DNA of 64,000 nt from positions 744,001 to 808,000 of the forward strand of contig JABTUB010000002.1 in the NCBI GenBank assembly GCA_015075585.1. The letters are read 5' to 3'. The notes beneath the pieces are model-generated. The model was not told the origin of the DNA. It searched no databases and was given only the letters and a program-made list of their open reading frames with translations. This document shows positions 41,095 through 50,792 of the stretch, one piece after another. The translations under genes and the position numbers were made by a program. This stretch comes from Chloracidobacterium sp. (lineage in GTDB: Bacteria > Acidobacteriota > Blastocatellia > Pyrinomonadales > Pyrinomonadaceae). Numbering within the stretch: the first letter of the stretch is position 1; each line of letters opens with the position of its first letter.

Positions 41095-42846
41095 ATGGCT
41101 TCTTTGGGCAACATAAGATACGCAGCGGCCGCCTTTTTTGCGGCAATGCTTATGGCGCTCGGTTTTACACTTCCGGCACATGCGGAAGCATCTGCGGCCG
41201 CATCCCCATCGGGCCTCGGTATCATCAAGGGCGTTGTTCGTGATGAGGCGGGCGATCCGATCGCCGGTGCAACGGTCGCGATCTTCAAGCTCGGCACCTC
41301 AACGCTGCTCAAGCAGGTCAATTCAGCGGCGAACGGAAGCTTTCTCACGCGCATAGCAGCCGGCAGATATACCGTCTTGGCCGTTGCCGAGGGCTTCAAC
41401 CCGGAGAGCCTCCGTGAAGTTACCGTAAACAGATCGGCGGAATTGAACTTCGGCTTTAATCTTGTTCGCGCCGGTGCCGGCAACACTTTGCCGGAAAAGC
41501 GGGTCGATCGGAACAGCTCTAAATGGCGCGTTCGTGCGGCCCAAGTGCAAAGGGCTATCTACCAAAATCAGCAGGGCAGGCTGCCCATCGACACCGCAGC
41601 GCCGAACGATGAGCAAACGGCGGCAGAGCAGGACGACGCCGATGACGATGAAGGTACCGGCCGCAAGCCCGGCGTAAGATCCGTTGTCGAAACAAATTTT
41701 ACGACCGGCCGCCACGGTGCCTTCCCTACAGTAAATTTTGCCTCGGTCATACCTTTAGCAAAACGTACTGAGGTCGTGTTTCTTGCCCAAACATCGCCGT
41801 CAACGCTCAGTTCGCAGCGTTTCGAGACAGTGGTAAACTTCCGGCCGAACGACACGCACCGGATACGCATCTCGGCTGCGGCAACAAAACTAGGTCGAAC
41901 TCCGCACTCGTCAATTGAAAAAACGCTTGGGCAGGCATCGATTCAGGCACTTGATGAATGGCGTGTCCGTGAAGGCCTCGTTCTCGTTTACGGCGTTGAT
42001 TATTCGAAATTCTTGGGGGCGGGCAGCGACGCCTCACTAAGCCCGCGGCTTGGTTTGCAGTTCGACATCGATCCGCGAACGAGGTTCACCGCGGCCTACG
42101 CCTCGCCGACCGAGCAGCCTACGTGGTCGCAGGTGATCGAGAGCGAGAGCGGAGGCGCACAGTTCCGCGAGCCTTTATTTGTCGAGGACCTTGCCGTAGT
42201 CAATTCAAAGCCGCAGATGAACAAGAGCCGCAGGCTCGAGTTCGGTATCGAACGTGTTCTGGACAACAGTTCGTCGATCGAAACCGGCGTATTTTATGAT
42301 ACGACCGCCGGGCGCGGTGTCGGGCTGACAAATCTACCGTTCGATGTGATGGGCGGCGATGAGTTCGGCGAGTTCGTTGCCGAGCAGCACGGCAAGGCAC
42401 GCGGCGTCCGCGTTTTTTATAATCGCCGTATCAGCGGCGTGTTCAGTGCCGGTGCGGGCTACTCGTTCGGCGAGGGCCAGATGCTTGCTGTCGATCCGGA
42501 AGATCCGGCTAACGTATTCGACCGCTCGCTGTTCCAATCCTTCTTTGCAAAATTGAGTGCGGATATGGACAGCGGCACAAGCGTCCAGACAGTATTCCGA
42601 CTTTCGCCTAAAGCGACCGTTTTCGCCATTGACCCGTTTATGGGACGCCTTGCGATCTACGATCCCGGCCTCAGCGTGATGGTTACGCAGCGTTTGCCGA
42701 ACTTCGGCCTTCCGTTCCGTGCACAGGCGATGGTCGATGCAAGGAATGTGCTTGGCTTCTCAAGCGGTGTCTCAAGCGAAGAAGGCACGCTCAGGCTCGC
42801 CTCGTCAGGCCGTGTACTCCGCGGCGGCATTCTCGTAAGATTCTAA
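41095..42846 (+). CDS. Outer-membrane barrel protein with N-terminal carboxypeptidase-regulatory-like domain
   Basis: The 583-residue protein has a signal peptide (FFAAMLMALGFTLPAHA), a beta-sandwich (about residues 42-120: GVVRDEAGDPIAGATVAIF and GRYTVLAVAEGF) as in TonB-dependent carbohydrate transporters of Acidobacteriota, an acidic linker (DDADDDEGTG), and then a region of amphipathic strands ending in a terminal Phe (GGILVRF), as for barrel proteins. No TonB box or plug domain is evident, and the barrel part is short for a 22-strand TBDT (about 380 residues). It may be a plugless relative. A good promoter lies upstream. Confidence 0.75.
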   Translation: MASLGNIRYAAAAFFAAMLMALGFTLPAHAEASAAASPSGLGIIKGVVRDEAGDPIAGATVAIFKLGTSTLLKQVNSAANGSFLTRIAAGRYTVLAVAEGFNPESLREVTVNRSAELNFGFNLVRAGAGNTLPEKRVDRNSSKWRVRAAQVQRAIYQNQQGRLPIDTAAPNDEQTAAEQDDADDDEGTGRKPGVRSVVETNFTTGRHGAFPTVNFASVIPLAKRTEVVFLAQTSPSTLSSQRFETVVNFRPNDTHRIRISAAATKLGRTPHSSIEKTLGQASIQALDEWRVREGLVLVYGVDYSKFLGAGSDASLSPRLGLQFDIDPRTRFTAAYASPTEQPTWSQVIESESGGAQFREPLFVEDLAVVNSKPQMNKSRRLEFGIERVLDNSSSIETGVFYDTTAGRGVGLTNLPFDVMGGDEFGEFVAEQHGKARGVRVFYNRRISGVFSAGAGYSFGEGQMLAVDPEDPANVFDRSLFQSFFAKLSADMDSGTSVQTVFRLSPKATVFAIDPFMGRLAIYDPGLSVMVTQRLPNFGLPFRAQAMVDARNVLGFSSGVSSEEGTLRLASSGRVLRGGILVRF

Positions 42847-43092
42847 TTGGTTGGCCGGGTCAGTGCAGATCGGGACGGTGTTGGCCGCCGAAGCATGCAT
42901 TTGCGCGTTTGTCCGAAATATTGGATTATCGAGCAAAAAACTGTATTACGGCCGAGCGGCCCTTACACTGAAATGCCCGAAAAACCGCTGTAAATGCGAT
43001 GGATGCGTGCACAGCGGAGCTGTCTGTGATAACACGAAGGTTGGAACGTATTTTGCGTTGTAAAACAGTTTAGGCCGTGGCGGCCGTGACAG

Positions 43093-46044
43093 ATGAAAGG
43101 AAAGCTGTTCACAAGCTGGAGTTTGGGGTGGCTGCTTGCCGCGATCTTGCTCGTCGCAGGCGGCTCGCTGAACATGCTCCAACGGGGCTTTCAAAAGCTT
43201 CCTCCGACGGATGGTGTTCTTTGGGTTCAAAGGGCCGACGGCATCTATGCCGAGAAGGTTCTGAAGGGTTTTGCAGGCGACAGAGCGGGCATTTCGGTCG
43301 GCGACCGCCTGATCGGTATCGGCATCGGAACGGATACCACGGACGAAATAACCGCACCGTCGGACGTGCAGATGTATCTGGACAGCGCGGGCGTTGACGG
43401 CAGCCTCACATACTTCTACCAAAAGACCTCATACAGTTTTACCGACAATTACTATTTCGCTGACCTGCGGCACATCGATCCTGTTCCGCGTTGGACACCG
43501 TCGATCATCTTTTTGTCGCTCGTCGGGGTCATCTGGCTTGCGGTCGGTATATTCGTACTTTTCAAGCAGGGCGGCCACTCGCCGTTCGTCATACACTTTG
43601 CCGCGATCTGCCTCGCAGCATTCGTCTTTCACGTTTACAAGCCGCTCGGCATCGGCCAGGATTTCGACCTTGCAGTGTCGCTTATCGACGACCTTGCGTT
43701 CGCTCTTTTTGTCCCGCTTTTTGTCCACTTCTGCATGCGTTATCCGGTCCGCAGCACGATATTTGACAGAAAGCGTTGGAAGACCGTAGCTCTCTATGTG
43801 CCGGCGGCTGTGATATGGCTGTCGATAGCGGGGCTGGTGCTGATACCGCAGATCTCGACCGGCAGCGGGGCTGCCGAGGCGATCGCCCGTTTTGATAATA
43901 CATATAACGCTCTCGGCATCCTGTACACGGCGCTGCTTTATCACTTCGTTGCAGGCATTTCGGTCGGAGCGGCTTTCTTGATCTGGCGTTTCTTCAAGAA
44001 TCGGCAGGCGATAGTCCGGCAGCGCCTGAAGTGGGCAATGTGGGGCACGGTCGCGGCGCTCGTGCCGGTCGTTCTGTTCCAGACAGCGAAGCTCGCCGGT
44101 ATCGACATTCCGAATGACAGTTGGAGCGCGGCTCTTACGACGCTGCCGCTCGCGCTCATACCGCTCAGTTTTGGCCACTCGGTAGTTCGCTACAGGTTGA
44201 TGGATGTCGATATCGTCGTTCGCCGTGCTCTGGTTTACGCATTGACTACGCTGGCGATCGCGATGATGATCGGTGCCGTTGCATTAGGCCTTGTCTTCAT
44301 CGTTGTCGGCAAAGACCTCTCATCGACCGAGATCACGCTGCGGGCATTGATCGCCGTAATTGCGATGGCCGCCATCGTGCTTATAAGCGAGCCGCTCAAG
44401 AAATTCCTGCAGGAACGTGCCGACCGCTTCTTTTACGGCGAGCGTTACGATCTGCGGCAGGGCCTGCTCGACTTCGGCAAGACGCTGTCAGCAACAACGG
44501 CGCTCGACCCGCTGATGAACGCCCTCATCGAGCGTCTGCGGCAGGTGCTTGATGTTGAAAAGGTCGCCATCTTCGTCGAGGACGAGCATGAACGCGAGCA
44601 CTATCGCCTTGCAAAAGCCGAGGGTTTGGATGAGACGTACCGCATTCCCGCCGATTTCCGGACGATGATCCGTCTGAAGGCAAGGGGCAAGGGCATCGTG
44701 CGTGCTGACGAGATCGACTCGGCGGACGACCCGGCGGCCGGCAACGGTTCGCAGGTACGCCAAGAACTGCATTACTTCGTCCCGTGCCTTGCCCGCGGCA
44801 AGATGGTAGCCGTCATCGGCCTCGGGCGTGCAAGCGACGGTTCGCTGCTCTCATCCGAGGATCTTGAGATCCTGCGTACGGTCTCGGGCTACGTCGCCGT
44901 AGCGATCGAGAACAGCAGGCTTTACCAAGAGCAGCAGCAGCATACCGAACAGCTTGCCGTACTCAAGGAATTCAATGAATCCATAGTCGAATCGGTAAAC
45001 GTCGGCCTTCTCGCGGTCGATGAAGAAGGGCGTGTAACAAGCTGCAACTCGCCGTTCGAGGTGATAACGGGACGCCTGCGAGAGGATATCGTCGGCCGCC
45101 TTGTCGAAGAGATATTTGACGAGAATTTCGCCCTCTCGCTCGATGCTATACTCGGCAAGGGCCGCTGGCACCTGACCGAGATCCGCAATGCCTATAAGCT
45201 CCACACGGTCAATGCGTCGGGCAATCCGCTGATATTGAACGTCGCCGTTGCTCCGCTGCGTTCGACCGGAAATCAGCATACAGGTGCGATCATCGTCCTC
45301 GAGGACGTGTCAGCCCGCGTCAAGCTCGAAGAGACGCTTCAGCAGAGCGAAAAACTCTCAAGCATCGGCCTGCTTGCCGCCGGTGTCGCACACGAAGTAA
45401 ATACACCTCTGACGGGCGTTTCATCGTACACGCAAATGCTGATCGGAATGATACCCGAGACCGATCCTAAACATGCGCTTCTGCAAAAGATGCAGCGGCA
45501 GACCGACCGCGCCTCGAACATCGTCGGCAACCTGCTCAACTTCTCGCGTACAGGCAACTCCACCGATTTCGAAGAGCTGGACCTTAACAAACTTCTGAAC
45601 GACACGCTGCAGCTTCTTGAACCGCAGCTTCGAAAGTCAAATGTCTCGATCGTCAAGGAATACGCCGAAGGGCTGCCGGCGGTAAGCGGCAACGCGGGCA
45701 AACTGCAGCAGGTTTTCACAAATCTTGTGATGAACGCACGCGATGCGATGTTCAGCGGCGGTACGATCACACTGCGTACACGCCTTGCCGAGAATGATGT
45801 GCTTCAGGTTCACGTCATCGACACCGGCGAAGGCATACCTGCCGAGAATCTTACAAAGATCTTCGATCCCTTCTTTACGACAAAGGGTGTCGGCAACGGC
45901 ACCGGCCTCGGGCTTGCCGTTACATATGGCATTGTGCAGGAACACGGCGGCTCGATCGAGGCGCAGAGCGACGGCACATCCGGCACTACATTCATACTCA
46001 CCTTCCCGGTGTCGATGCTTTCACGCCGCCGAGCGGTCAGCTAA
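43093..46044 (+). CDS. Membrane sensor histidine kinase with PDZ-like, GAF and PAS domains
   Basis: The 983-residue protein starts with a membrane helix, then a PDZ-like domain (about residues 40-115: YAEKVLKGFAGDRAGISVGD), several membrane helices to about residue 430, a GAF domain (about 470-610), a PAS domain (about 630-740: ESVNVGLLAVDEEGRVTSCN), and HisKA with the phospho-acceptor His767 in GVAHEVNTPL. The ATPase part has DTGEGIPAENL, FDPFFTTK and GTGLGLAVTY. It resembles NtrB-class kinases. No response regulator is adjacent; the sigma-54-type activator 7 kb away is a possible partner. It overlaps the convergent MFS gene by four bases. Confidence 0.9.
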   Translation: MKGKLFTSWSLGWLLAAILLVAGGSLNMLQRGFQKLPPTDGVLWVQRADGIYAEKVLKGFAGDRAGISVGDRLIGIGIGTDTTDEITAPSDVQMYLDSAGVDGSLTYFYQKTSYSFTDNYYFADLRHIDPVPRWTPSIIFLSLVGVIWLAVGIFVLFKQGGHSPFVIHFAAICLAAFVFHVYKPLGIGQDFDLAVSLIDDLAFALFVPLFVHFCMRYPVRSTIFDRKRWKTVALYVPAAVIWLSIAGLVLIPQISTGSGAAEAIARFDNTYNALGILYTALLYHFVAGISVGAAFLIWRFFKNRQAIVRQRLKWAMWGTVAALVPVVLFQTAKLAGIDIPNDSWSAALTTLPLALIPLSFGHSVVRYRLMDVDIVVRRALVYALTTLAIAMMIGAVALGLVFIVVGKDLSSTEITLRALIAVIAMAAIVLISEPLKKFLQERADRFFYGERYDLRQGLLDFGKTLSATTALDPLMNALIERLRQVLDVEKVAIFVEDEHEREHYRLAKAEGLDETYRIPADFRTMIRLKARGKGIVRADEIDSADDPAAGNGSQVRQELHYFVPCLARGKMVAVIGLGRASDGSLLSSEDLEILRTVSGYVAVAIENSRLYQEQQQHTEQLAVLKEFNESIVESVNVGLLAVDEEGRVTSCNSPFEVITGRLREDIVGRLVEEIFDENFALSLDAILGKGRWHLTEIRNAYKLHTVNASGNPLILNVAVAPLRSTGNQHTGAIIVLEDVSARVKLEETLQQSEKLSSIGLLAAGVAHEVNTPLTGVSSYTQMLIGMIPETDPKHALLQKMQRQTDRASNIVGNLLNFSRTGNSTDFEELDLNKLLNDTLQLLEPQLRKSNVSIVKEYAEGLPAVSGNAGKLQQVFTNLVMNARDAMFSGGTITLRTRLAENDVLQVHVIDTGEGIPAENLTKIFDPFFTTKGVGNGTGLGLAVTYGIVQEHGGSIEAQSDGTSGTTFILTFPVSMLSRRRAVS

Positions 46045-47300
46045 TTACGGCCGCGTTTATCCTCTCTTGATACCCAATAATGAACGGCTATCAACAATGC
46101 AGCCAGCATAACTGCCGCCGCCGTCCAGTACGTCCGCCGGATCGTACTGTCATCCACTTGGCCGACCGCGTTATCGAGCAAAAGACCGCAGACGAACGGG
46201 CCTATCACACGCGCAAGGCTTGCTCCCGATTGAAGTATCCCGAGCGCCTGGCCTTGCTCGGTTTCGCCGACGACCTTTGACGCAAGGCTTGTTATCGACG
46301 GGTTGGCGATCGAGTTGCCGACCGTGATCATTCCCAAGACAACAAGAAGTGCGGTCAGCCCACCCGAGCCTGCACCGACAAACGGTGTCGCGAAAAGGCT
46401 TGCGACAAGGATAGCGCTGCCGGCCATGATGAGCCTCGCCTCGCCGAATTTGTTTGCCAGCATCCCGAAGATGCCGCCTTGGATCACTACGCCGAGGACG
46501 CCGACGAAACCGAGCAGATAACCTGTCCTTTCGGCATCGTACTCGAACTTGAACAGCGTAAAATAGGCGAACGATGTCGTCATTATCGAGAACGCCGTAA
46601 CGAGCAGGAAGTATTCGCCCATTATGGTCGCGAACTTCTTGTCGCCGACCGCTCGTAAAATGGCCTTTAGCCGGCCCTTCTTTCGTTCGTGATGCGAGGA
46701 TGCGTGCTTCGGCTCAGGCAGTATGAAGTAGAGAACAACGGCATTTATAAGGCTTAGAGCGGCTGCAAAATAAAAAGGGAACGCTATGCCGAATTTACTC
46801 AGAACGCCTGCAAGAGCAGGCCCGAGAATGAAACCGAGGCCGAACGCCATACCGAATAGGCCCATTCCGCGTGCACGGTTCTCGACGGTCGTAACATCGG
46901 CAACATAAGCTTGTGCGGTCGAGAGGTTGCCGCCCATTATACCGGCGAGTATCCGGCCGAGATAGAGCATCCAGAGGCCGCTTGCCAGTCCCAGAATCAA
47001 GTAACCGGCGGCCGAGCCTAAGATCGTGATGAAAAGGACGGGGCGGCGGCCAAAGCGATCGCTCAGGTTGCCCCAGATCGGAGCAAAGATGAACTGCATC
47101 AGCGAGTACGAAGCCATCAGAATACCGACATCGAACGGTGTTGCACGGAATTCTTCGGCGTAGAACGTCAGCAGCGGGATCACGATGCCAAAGCCGATAA
47201 GGTCAATGGTTACCGTGACGAAGATGATAAGCAGCGGCGGGGTCAGGAACCGCTCGTCGGCCCCTTGTCCGCCAATTTTGGGTGAGTCAGTGTCGCTCAT
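46041..47300 (-). CDS. Major facilitator superfamily transporter (TetA-like)
   Basis: The 419-residue protein has twelve membrane helices and the MFS motif A in GNLSDRFGRRPVL between helices 2 and 3, with a later, partial copy ANKFGEARLIM. The pattern resembles TetA/Bcr-type proton-coupled drug exporters (also LAGIMGGNLSTAQAYVADVT). I chose Met 47300 (MSDTDSPK), as the longer form would overlap the promoter side of the divergent M61 gene. The substrate is not predictable. Its 3' end overlaps the kinase gene by four bases. Confidence 0.88.
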   Translation of the reverse strand: MSDTDSPKIGGQGADERFLTPPLLIIFVTVTIDLIGFGIVIPLLTFYAEEFRATPFDVGILMASYSLMQFIFAPIWGNLSDRFGRRPVLFITILGSAAGYLILGLASGLWMLYLGRILAGIMGGNLSTAQAYVADVTTVENRARGMGLFGMAFGLGFILGPALAGVLSKFGIAFPFYFAAALSLINAVVLYFILPEPKHASSHHERKKGRLKAILRAVGDKKFATIMGEYFLLVTAFSIMTTSFAYFTLFKFEYDAERTGYLLGFVGVLGVVIQGGIFGMLANKFGEARLIMAGSAILVASLFATPFVGAGSGGLTALLVVLGMITVGNSIANPSITSLASKVVGETEQGQALGILQSGASLARVIGPFVCGLLLDNAVGQVDDSTIRRTYWTAAAVMLAALLIAVHYWVSREDKRGRN

Positions 47301-47401
47301 AGGGCCAAATCGGGTAAGTGAGGATGACACCGCAAACGTCTCGTTCTATAGTAAGTGTCAAGGAAATTACCTTAACATCTCGCCGGAGAAACCTAAAAGC
47401 A

Positions 47402-49261
47402 ATGCATAGAAAAGTAAGTCGGACAGCTATAATATTCATCTTCGCGGCCATAATTTTTGGAATGTATCAGGAAATGCCGGCACAGAAGAAAAAGTCGAAG
47501 AAGGCACCTGCCGCAAAGCAGGTGAAGCCCGCGGCGCCCGAGATCTCATATACGGTCTCGATGTCAAAGCCCGCAACGCACCTGCTTGAGGTCGAGATGC
47601 ACGTCAAGTGGCAGTCGATGCCGGCGCAGATCGAGCTTAAAATGCCTGTTTGGACGCCCGGAAGCTATCTCATACGCGAATACGCACGCCACGTACAGGA
47701 ATTTGGCGCCGCAGGCGCGAGCGGCTCAAAGCTTAACTGGCGAAAGGTCAACAAGAATACATGGCAGATCGATACCGGCGGGGCGAGCGAGATAACGGCT
47801 CGCTACAAGGTTTATGCGAACGAACTGACCGTTCGTACGAACGAACTCAACAGCGACCACGCATTTTGGAACAATGGCGCGACGCTGATGTTCGTCAAGG
47901 GCGGTCTGCGTGTGCCGTCAACCGTGGCGGTCAAGCCGTTCGGATCGTGGAAGGTCGCAACGGGACTGCCGCCGGTTGCAGGTGCGGAAAACACGTTCCG
48001 CGCCTCGGACTACGACGTGCTTTATGATTCGCCGTTCGAAGTAAGCGACTTTCGCGAGGTGAACTTCACTGTCGAGGGCAAGCCTCACCGCGTCGTCTTC
48101 AGCGGCGACGGCAACTACGACATGAAGCAGACGGCTGCCGACATCACAAAGATCGTTGAGCAGGCATACAAGATATTCGGCGAGCTGCCGTACGATGATT
48201 ACACGTTCATTGTGAACCTTCGCGGCGGCGGCGGCCTCGAACATCTGAACTCGACCGCATTGCAGACAAATCGCTTCGCCTTTAAGCCTGCCGCTCGTTA
48301 TAAGGGCTTTCTCGGGCTTGTGGCACACGAGTATTTCCATTGCTTTAACGTAAAACGGATACGTCCTGATGTGCTCGGGCCGTTCGATTACGAGAACGAG
48401 AATTACACAACGCTGCTCTGGATGGCCGAGGGCGGCACGGAGTATTACTCGAACCTCCTGCTTGTGCGCGCGGGCCTTATCACCGACAAAGAATATCTCG
48501 CACAGATAAGCAGTGCCATACAGCAGCTCCAGAATCGGCCGGGCCGCTTTGAGACGAGCCTAGAGCAGGCGAGCTTTGATGCGTGGATAAAATACTATCG
48601 GCAGGACGAGAATTCAATTAACAATCAGGTGTCGTACTACGATAAAGGCGAGCTTATTACGATGATGCTCGACCTTGCGATACGCGAAGCCTCAGATGGA
48701 GCGAAGTCGCTGGATGATGTAATGCGTTATTTGTACGCCGAATTTTATAAGAAGGGCAAGAACTATTCCCGTGCGGACCTTCAGAAGATCGCCGAGACGA
48801 TGGCCGGCAAGAGCCTTGATGACTTTTTCACGAAATATGTCGGCGGTACGGAGGATGTCGATTGGCAGTCATTCTTCGGGCCGCTCGGCCTCACGGTCAA
48901 TGTTACTCTCCCGAATACCGGTAAAGCGTACATCGGTGCCGATATGGCGGAGGAAGGCGGCAGACTGACGATCAGGTCGATACCCGCGGGAACGCCGGCT
49001 TATGACCAAGGGCTGAATACCGGCGACCAGATAGTGGCCGTTGACGGTTATCGCGCGAGCCAAGCCTTTCTGCAGAGCTATGTCGCCGAGCGAAAGCCCG
49101 GCGATAAGGTGCGGTTCACCATCTTTCGTTTCGACGTTATGCGGGATATGGAGTTCACGCTCGGCAGCAACGATCGCCGCGAATACTCGATCCAGAAGGT
49201 TGCGGCGCCGGTCGATGCACAGCGGCGGCTCTATAAACAATACTTGAATGCTGAGTTTTAG
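47402..49261 (+). CDS. M61 family metallopeptidase with PDZ domain
   Basis: The 619-residue protein has a signal peptide (AIIFIFAAIIFGMYQEMPA), an N-terminal beta domain with YTVSMSKPATHLLEVEMH, the zinc site HEYFHCFNVKRIRP, and the third ligand in LLWMAEGGTEYYSNL. The PDZ domain at about residues 510-600 contains GTPAYDQGLNTGDQIVAVDG. M61 (glycyl aminopeptidase-like) enzymes act in the periplasm. I chose Met 47402 because the upstream Met (47318) lacks a signal-type start. It overlaps the next gene by 14 bases. Confidence 0.93.
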   Translation: MHRKVSRTAIIFIFAAIIFGMYQEMPAQKKKSKKAPAAKQVKPAAPEISYTVSMSKPATHLLEVEMHVKWQSMPAQIELKMPVWTPGSYLIREYARHVQEFGAAGASGSKLNWRKVNKNTWQIDTGGASEITARYKVYANELTVRTNELNSDHAFWNNGATLMFVKGGLRVPSTVAVKPFGSWKVATGLPPVAGAENTFRASDYDVLYDSPFEVSDFREVNFTVEGKPHRVVFSGDGNYDMKQTAADITKIVEQAYKIFGELPYDDYTFIVNLRGGGGLEHLNSTALQTNRFAFKPAARYKGFLGLVAHEYFHCFNVKRIRPDVLGPFDYENENYTTLLWMAEGGTEYYSNLLLVRAGLITDKEYLAQISSAIQQLQNRPGRFETSLEQASFDAWIKYYRQDENSINNQVSYYDKGELITMMLDLAIREASDGAKSLDDVMRYLYAEFYKKGKNYSRADLQKIAETMAGKSLDDFFTKYVGGTEDVDWQSFFGPLGLTVNVTLPNTGKAYIGADMAEEGGRLTIRSIPAGTPAYDQGLNTGDQIVAVDGYRASQAFLQSYVAERKPGDKVRFTIFRFDVMRDMEFTLGSNDRREYSIQKVAAPVDAQRRLYKQYLNAEF

Positions 49262-50534
49262 TAACACCCGCCGGCGTGCGGCGTCTGCGATCATTGCGGC
49301 TTCGTCATTGCTGGCCGCATGCGGCGGCGGCGAGCATAACAGCAACGTCACCGTTGTCGCAAGCCTGGCTGTGCTTCCGTCCGTACGGCTTAACTACCGT
49401 TACGAGCCGGACGTTCCGGGGCCGACGCTTCCGGAAGCCGCGGCCGAGGAACGCAATGCCGCAGTGCAGACTGATTTTGACGAGCATCGGCCGCACGAGC
49501 AGCTTGACCGCACGATCACATCGCCGGACAAGAAGAATGTGCTTGCCGTTTACCGCAATGTTACCGACCTTTCGTCAGAGTATCGGCTCGACATCTATTC
49601 GCCCGACGGTAAGCTGCTTCGGAAAGTTACGCCGGATGCGATGGCGGCACATTTTCCCGATACGATCGTCTGGTCACCGGACTCGTCATCTGTCGCTTTC
49701 GTCGCAATGCTGCGTGCACTGACACCGCTGCCCGCAGCGACGCCTTCCCCCGCGGCATCCGTGCCGGCCGGCGAAACTGCGGACCCGAACGCTAACGCCG
49801 CACCCGAAACGACGCCCGCAGCAGCAGCGCCGACACCCGCAGCACCTGCGAATGTACTGACATTCCGCACGGAGCAGATCTATATTTGCAATGCCGACGG
49901 CAGCGGCCTAAAACCGCTTACGCAGAACGACGGGCTGATCTATTTCTATTATGTTTGGTCGCCAGACAGCGCGATGCTTGCGGCATTGGCACTTACCGCG
50001 CGTGAATGGCGTTACCTCGAGGTACTCGCAGACCAAAAGGGAGCGATGATGATACCCGTCGGACGCCCGCGTGTGATCGAAAAGAACGGCCGCGAACGCC
50101 GCCTCGATGATAACTTGTCGGCTGTACATCCGGTTTGGTCGCCTGACAGCTCAAAGGTCGCAGAGGCATTCGATACGCAGGTGCGCATATATGATGCGAC
50201 CGGCACCAATCCTACGCAGGCAGCGATTCCGCTCAAGAATCAGCTTTTGCTCTCATCGCAGGCATACGACCGGCAGCAGCAGCGAATGGCCGCGAACGGT
50301 GCTGAGAACACAAATTCCGTTGATGCCGAAACACAGCCGCAGGCAACGCTGCCTGACGAGAAGCTGCTTGTCTCGTACAATCCTATCGTCGAGATCGCGT
50401 GGCCGAATGACGATCTTATTTACCTAAAGACCGCATACCTGAAGCGTATGAAGAATGAGGCTGAAAATGTTACGAGCTTTGTCCGCTGGCACCGTCTTGT
50501 GCTTTCCGCACAAGCAGAAACGCCTGTAAGATAA
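49248..50534 (+). CDS. Lipoprotein with WD40-like (PD40) beta-propeller repeats
   Basis: The 428-residue protein has a lipobox (SLLAAC, Cys25) after a basic N-terminus, so it is probably anchored to the membrane. The rest carries PD40/TolB-like repeats: VWSPDSSSVAFVAML, VWSPDSAMLAALAL and VWSPDSSKVAEAF. A Pro/Ala-rich insertion lies between the first and second repeats (about residues 160-200). It may be a periplasmic binding or signalling protein. It overlaps the M61 gene, so the pair is probably functionally linked. Confidence 0.8.
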   Translation: MLSFSNTRRRAASAIIAASSLLAACGGGEHNSNVTVVASLAVLPSVRLNYRYEPDVPGPTLPEAAAEERNAAVQTDFDEHRPHEQLDRTITSPDKKNVLAVYRNVTDLSSEYRLDIYSPDGKLLRKVTPDAMAAHFPDTIVWSPDSSSVAFVAMLRALTPLPAATPSPAASVPAGETADPNANAAPETTPAAAAPTPAAPANVLTFRTEQIYICNADGSGLKPLTQNDGLIYFYYVWSPDSAMLAALALTAREWRYLEVLADQKGAMMIPVGRPRVIEKNGRERRLDDNLSAVHPVWSPDSSKVAEAFDTQVRIYDATGTNPTQAAIPLKNQLLLSSQAYDRQQQRMAANGAENTNSVDAETQPQATLPDEKLLVSYNPIVEIAWPNDDLIYLKTAYLKRMKNEAENVTSFVRWHRLVLSAQAETPVR

Positions 50535-50571
50535 GCTAACCGGACGATCGATACGCTGAGGCGGGTAAATT

Positions 50572-50607
50572 GAGAACCGGACGGAAGGAGGGCTCCGGCC
50601 GGTTCTC
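50572..50607. repeat. Strong hairpin between the lipoprotein gene and murA
   Basis: GAGAACCGG and CCGGTTCTC (50572-50580 and 50599-50607) enclose a further CGGA/TCCG stem with one mismatched base on each side. The loop is about 8 bases. No T-run follows, so it is not a canonical terminator. It could still be a Rho-dependent or mRNA-stabilising structure at the end of the M61/lipoprotein operon. Confidence 0.55.
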
Positions 50608-50792
50608 GAACTTCAGCCAAAATTCACAGCTTCACAGACACTCTTCGGCCGAAGCAATGTTGTGATGGCACCGCTCTTTGCATCGTTGCAAAGAAATTCT
50701 TGCCTGTTTACATCGTGCAGTGCCGCCAACCGCTTGCCGAAGTGCGGCTGCGTTATGATAAGATTTCGTTCTCGTATCTATTCGGGCTTCTT

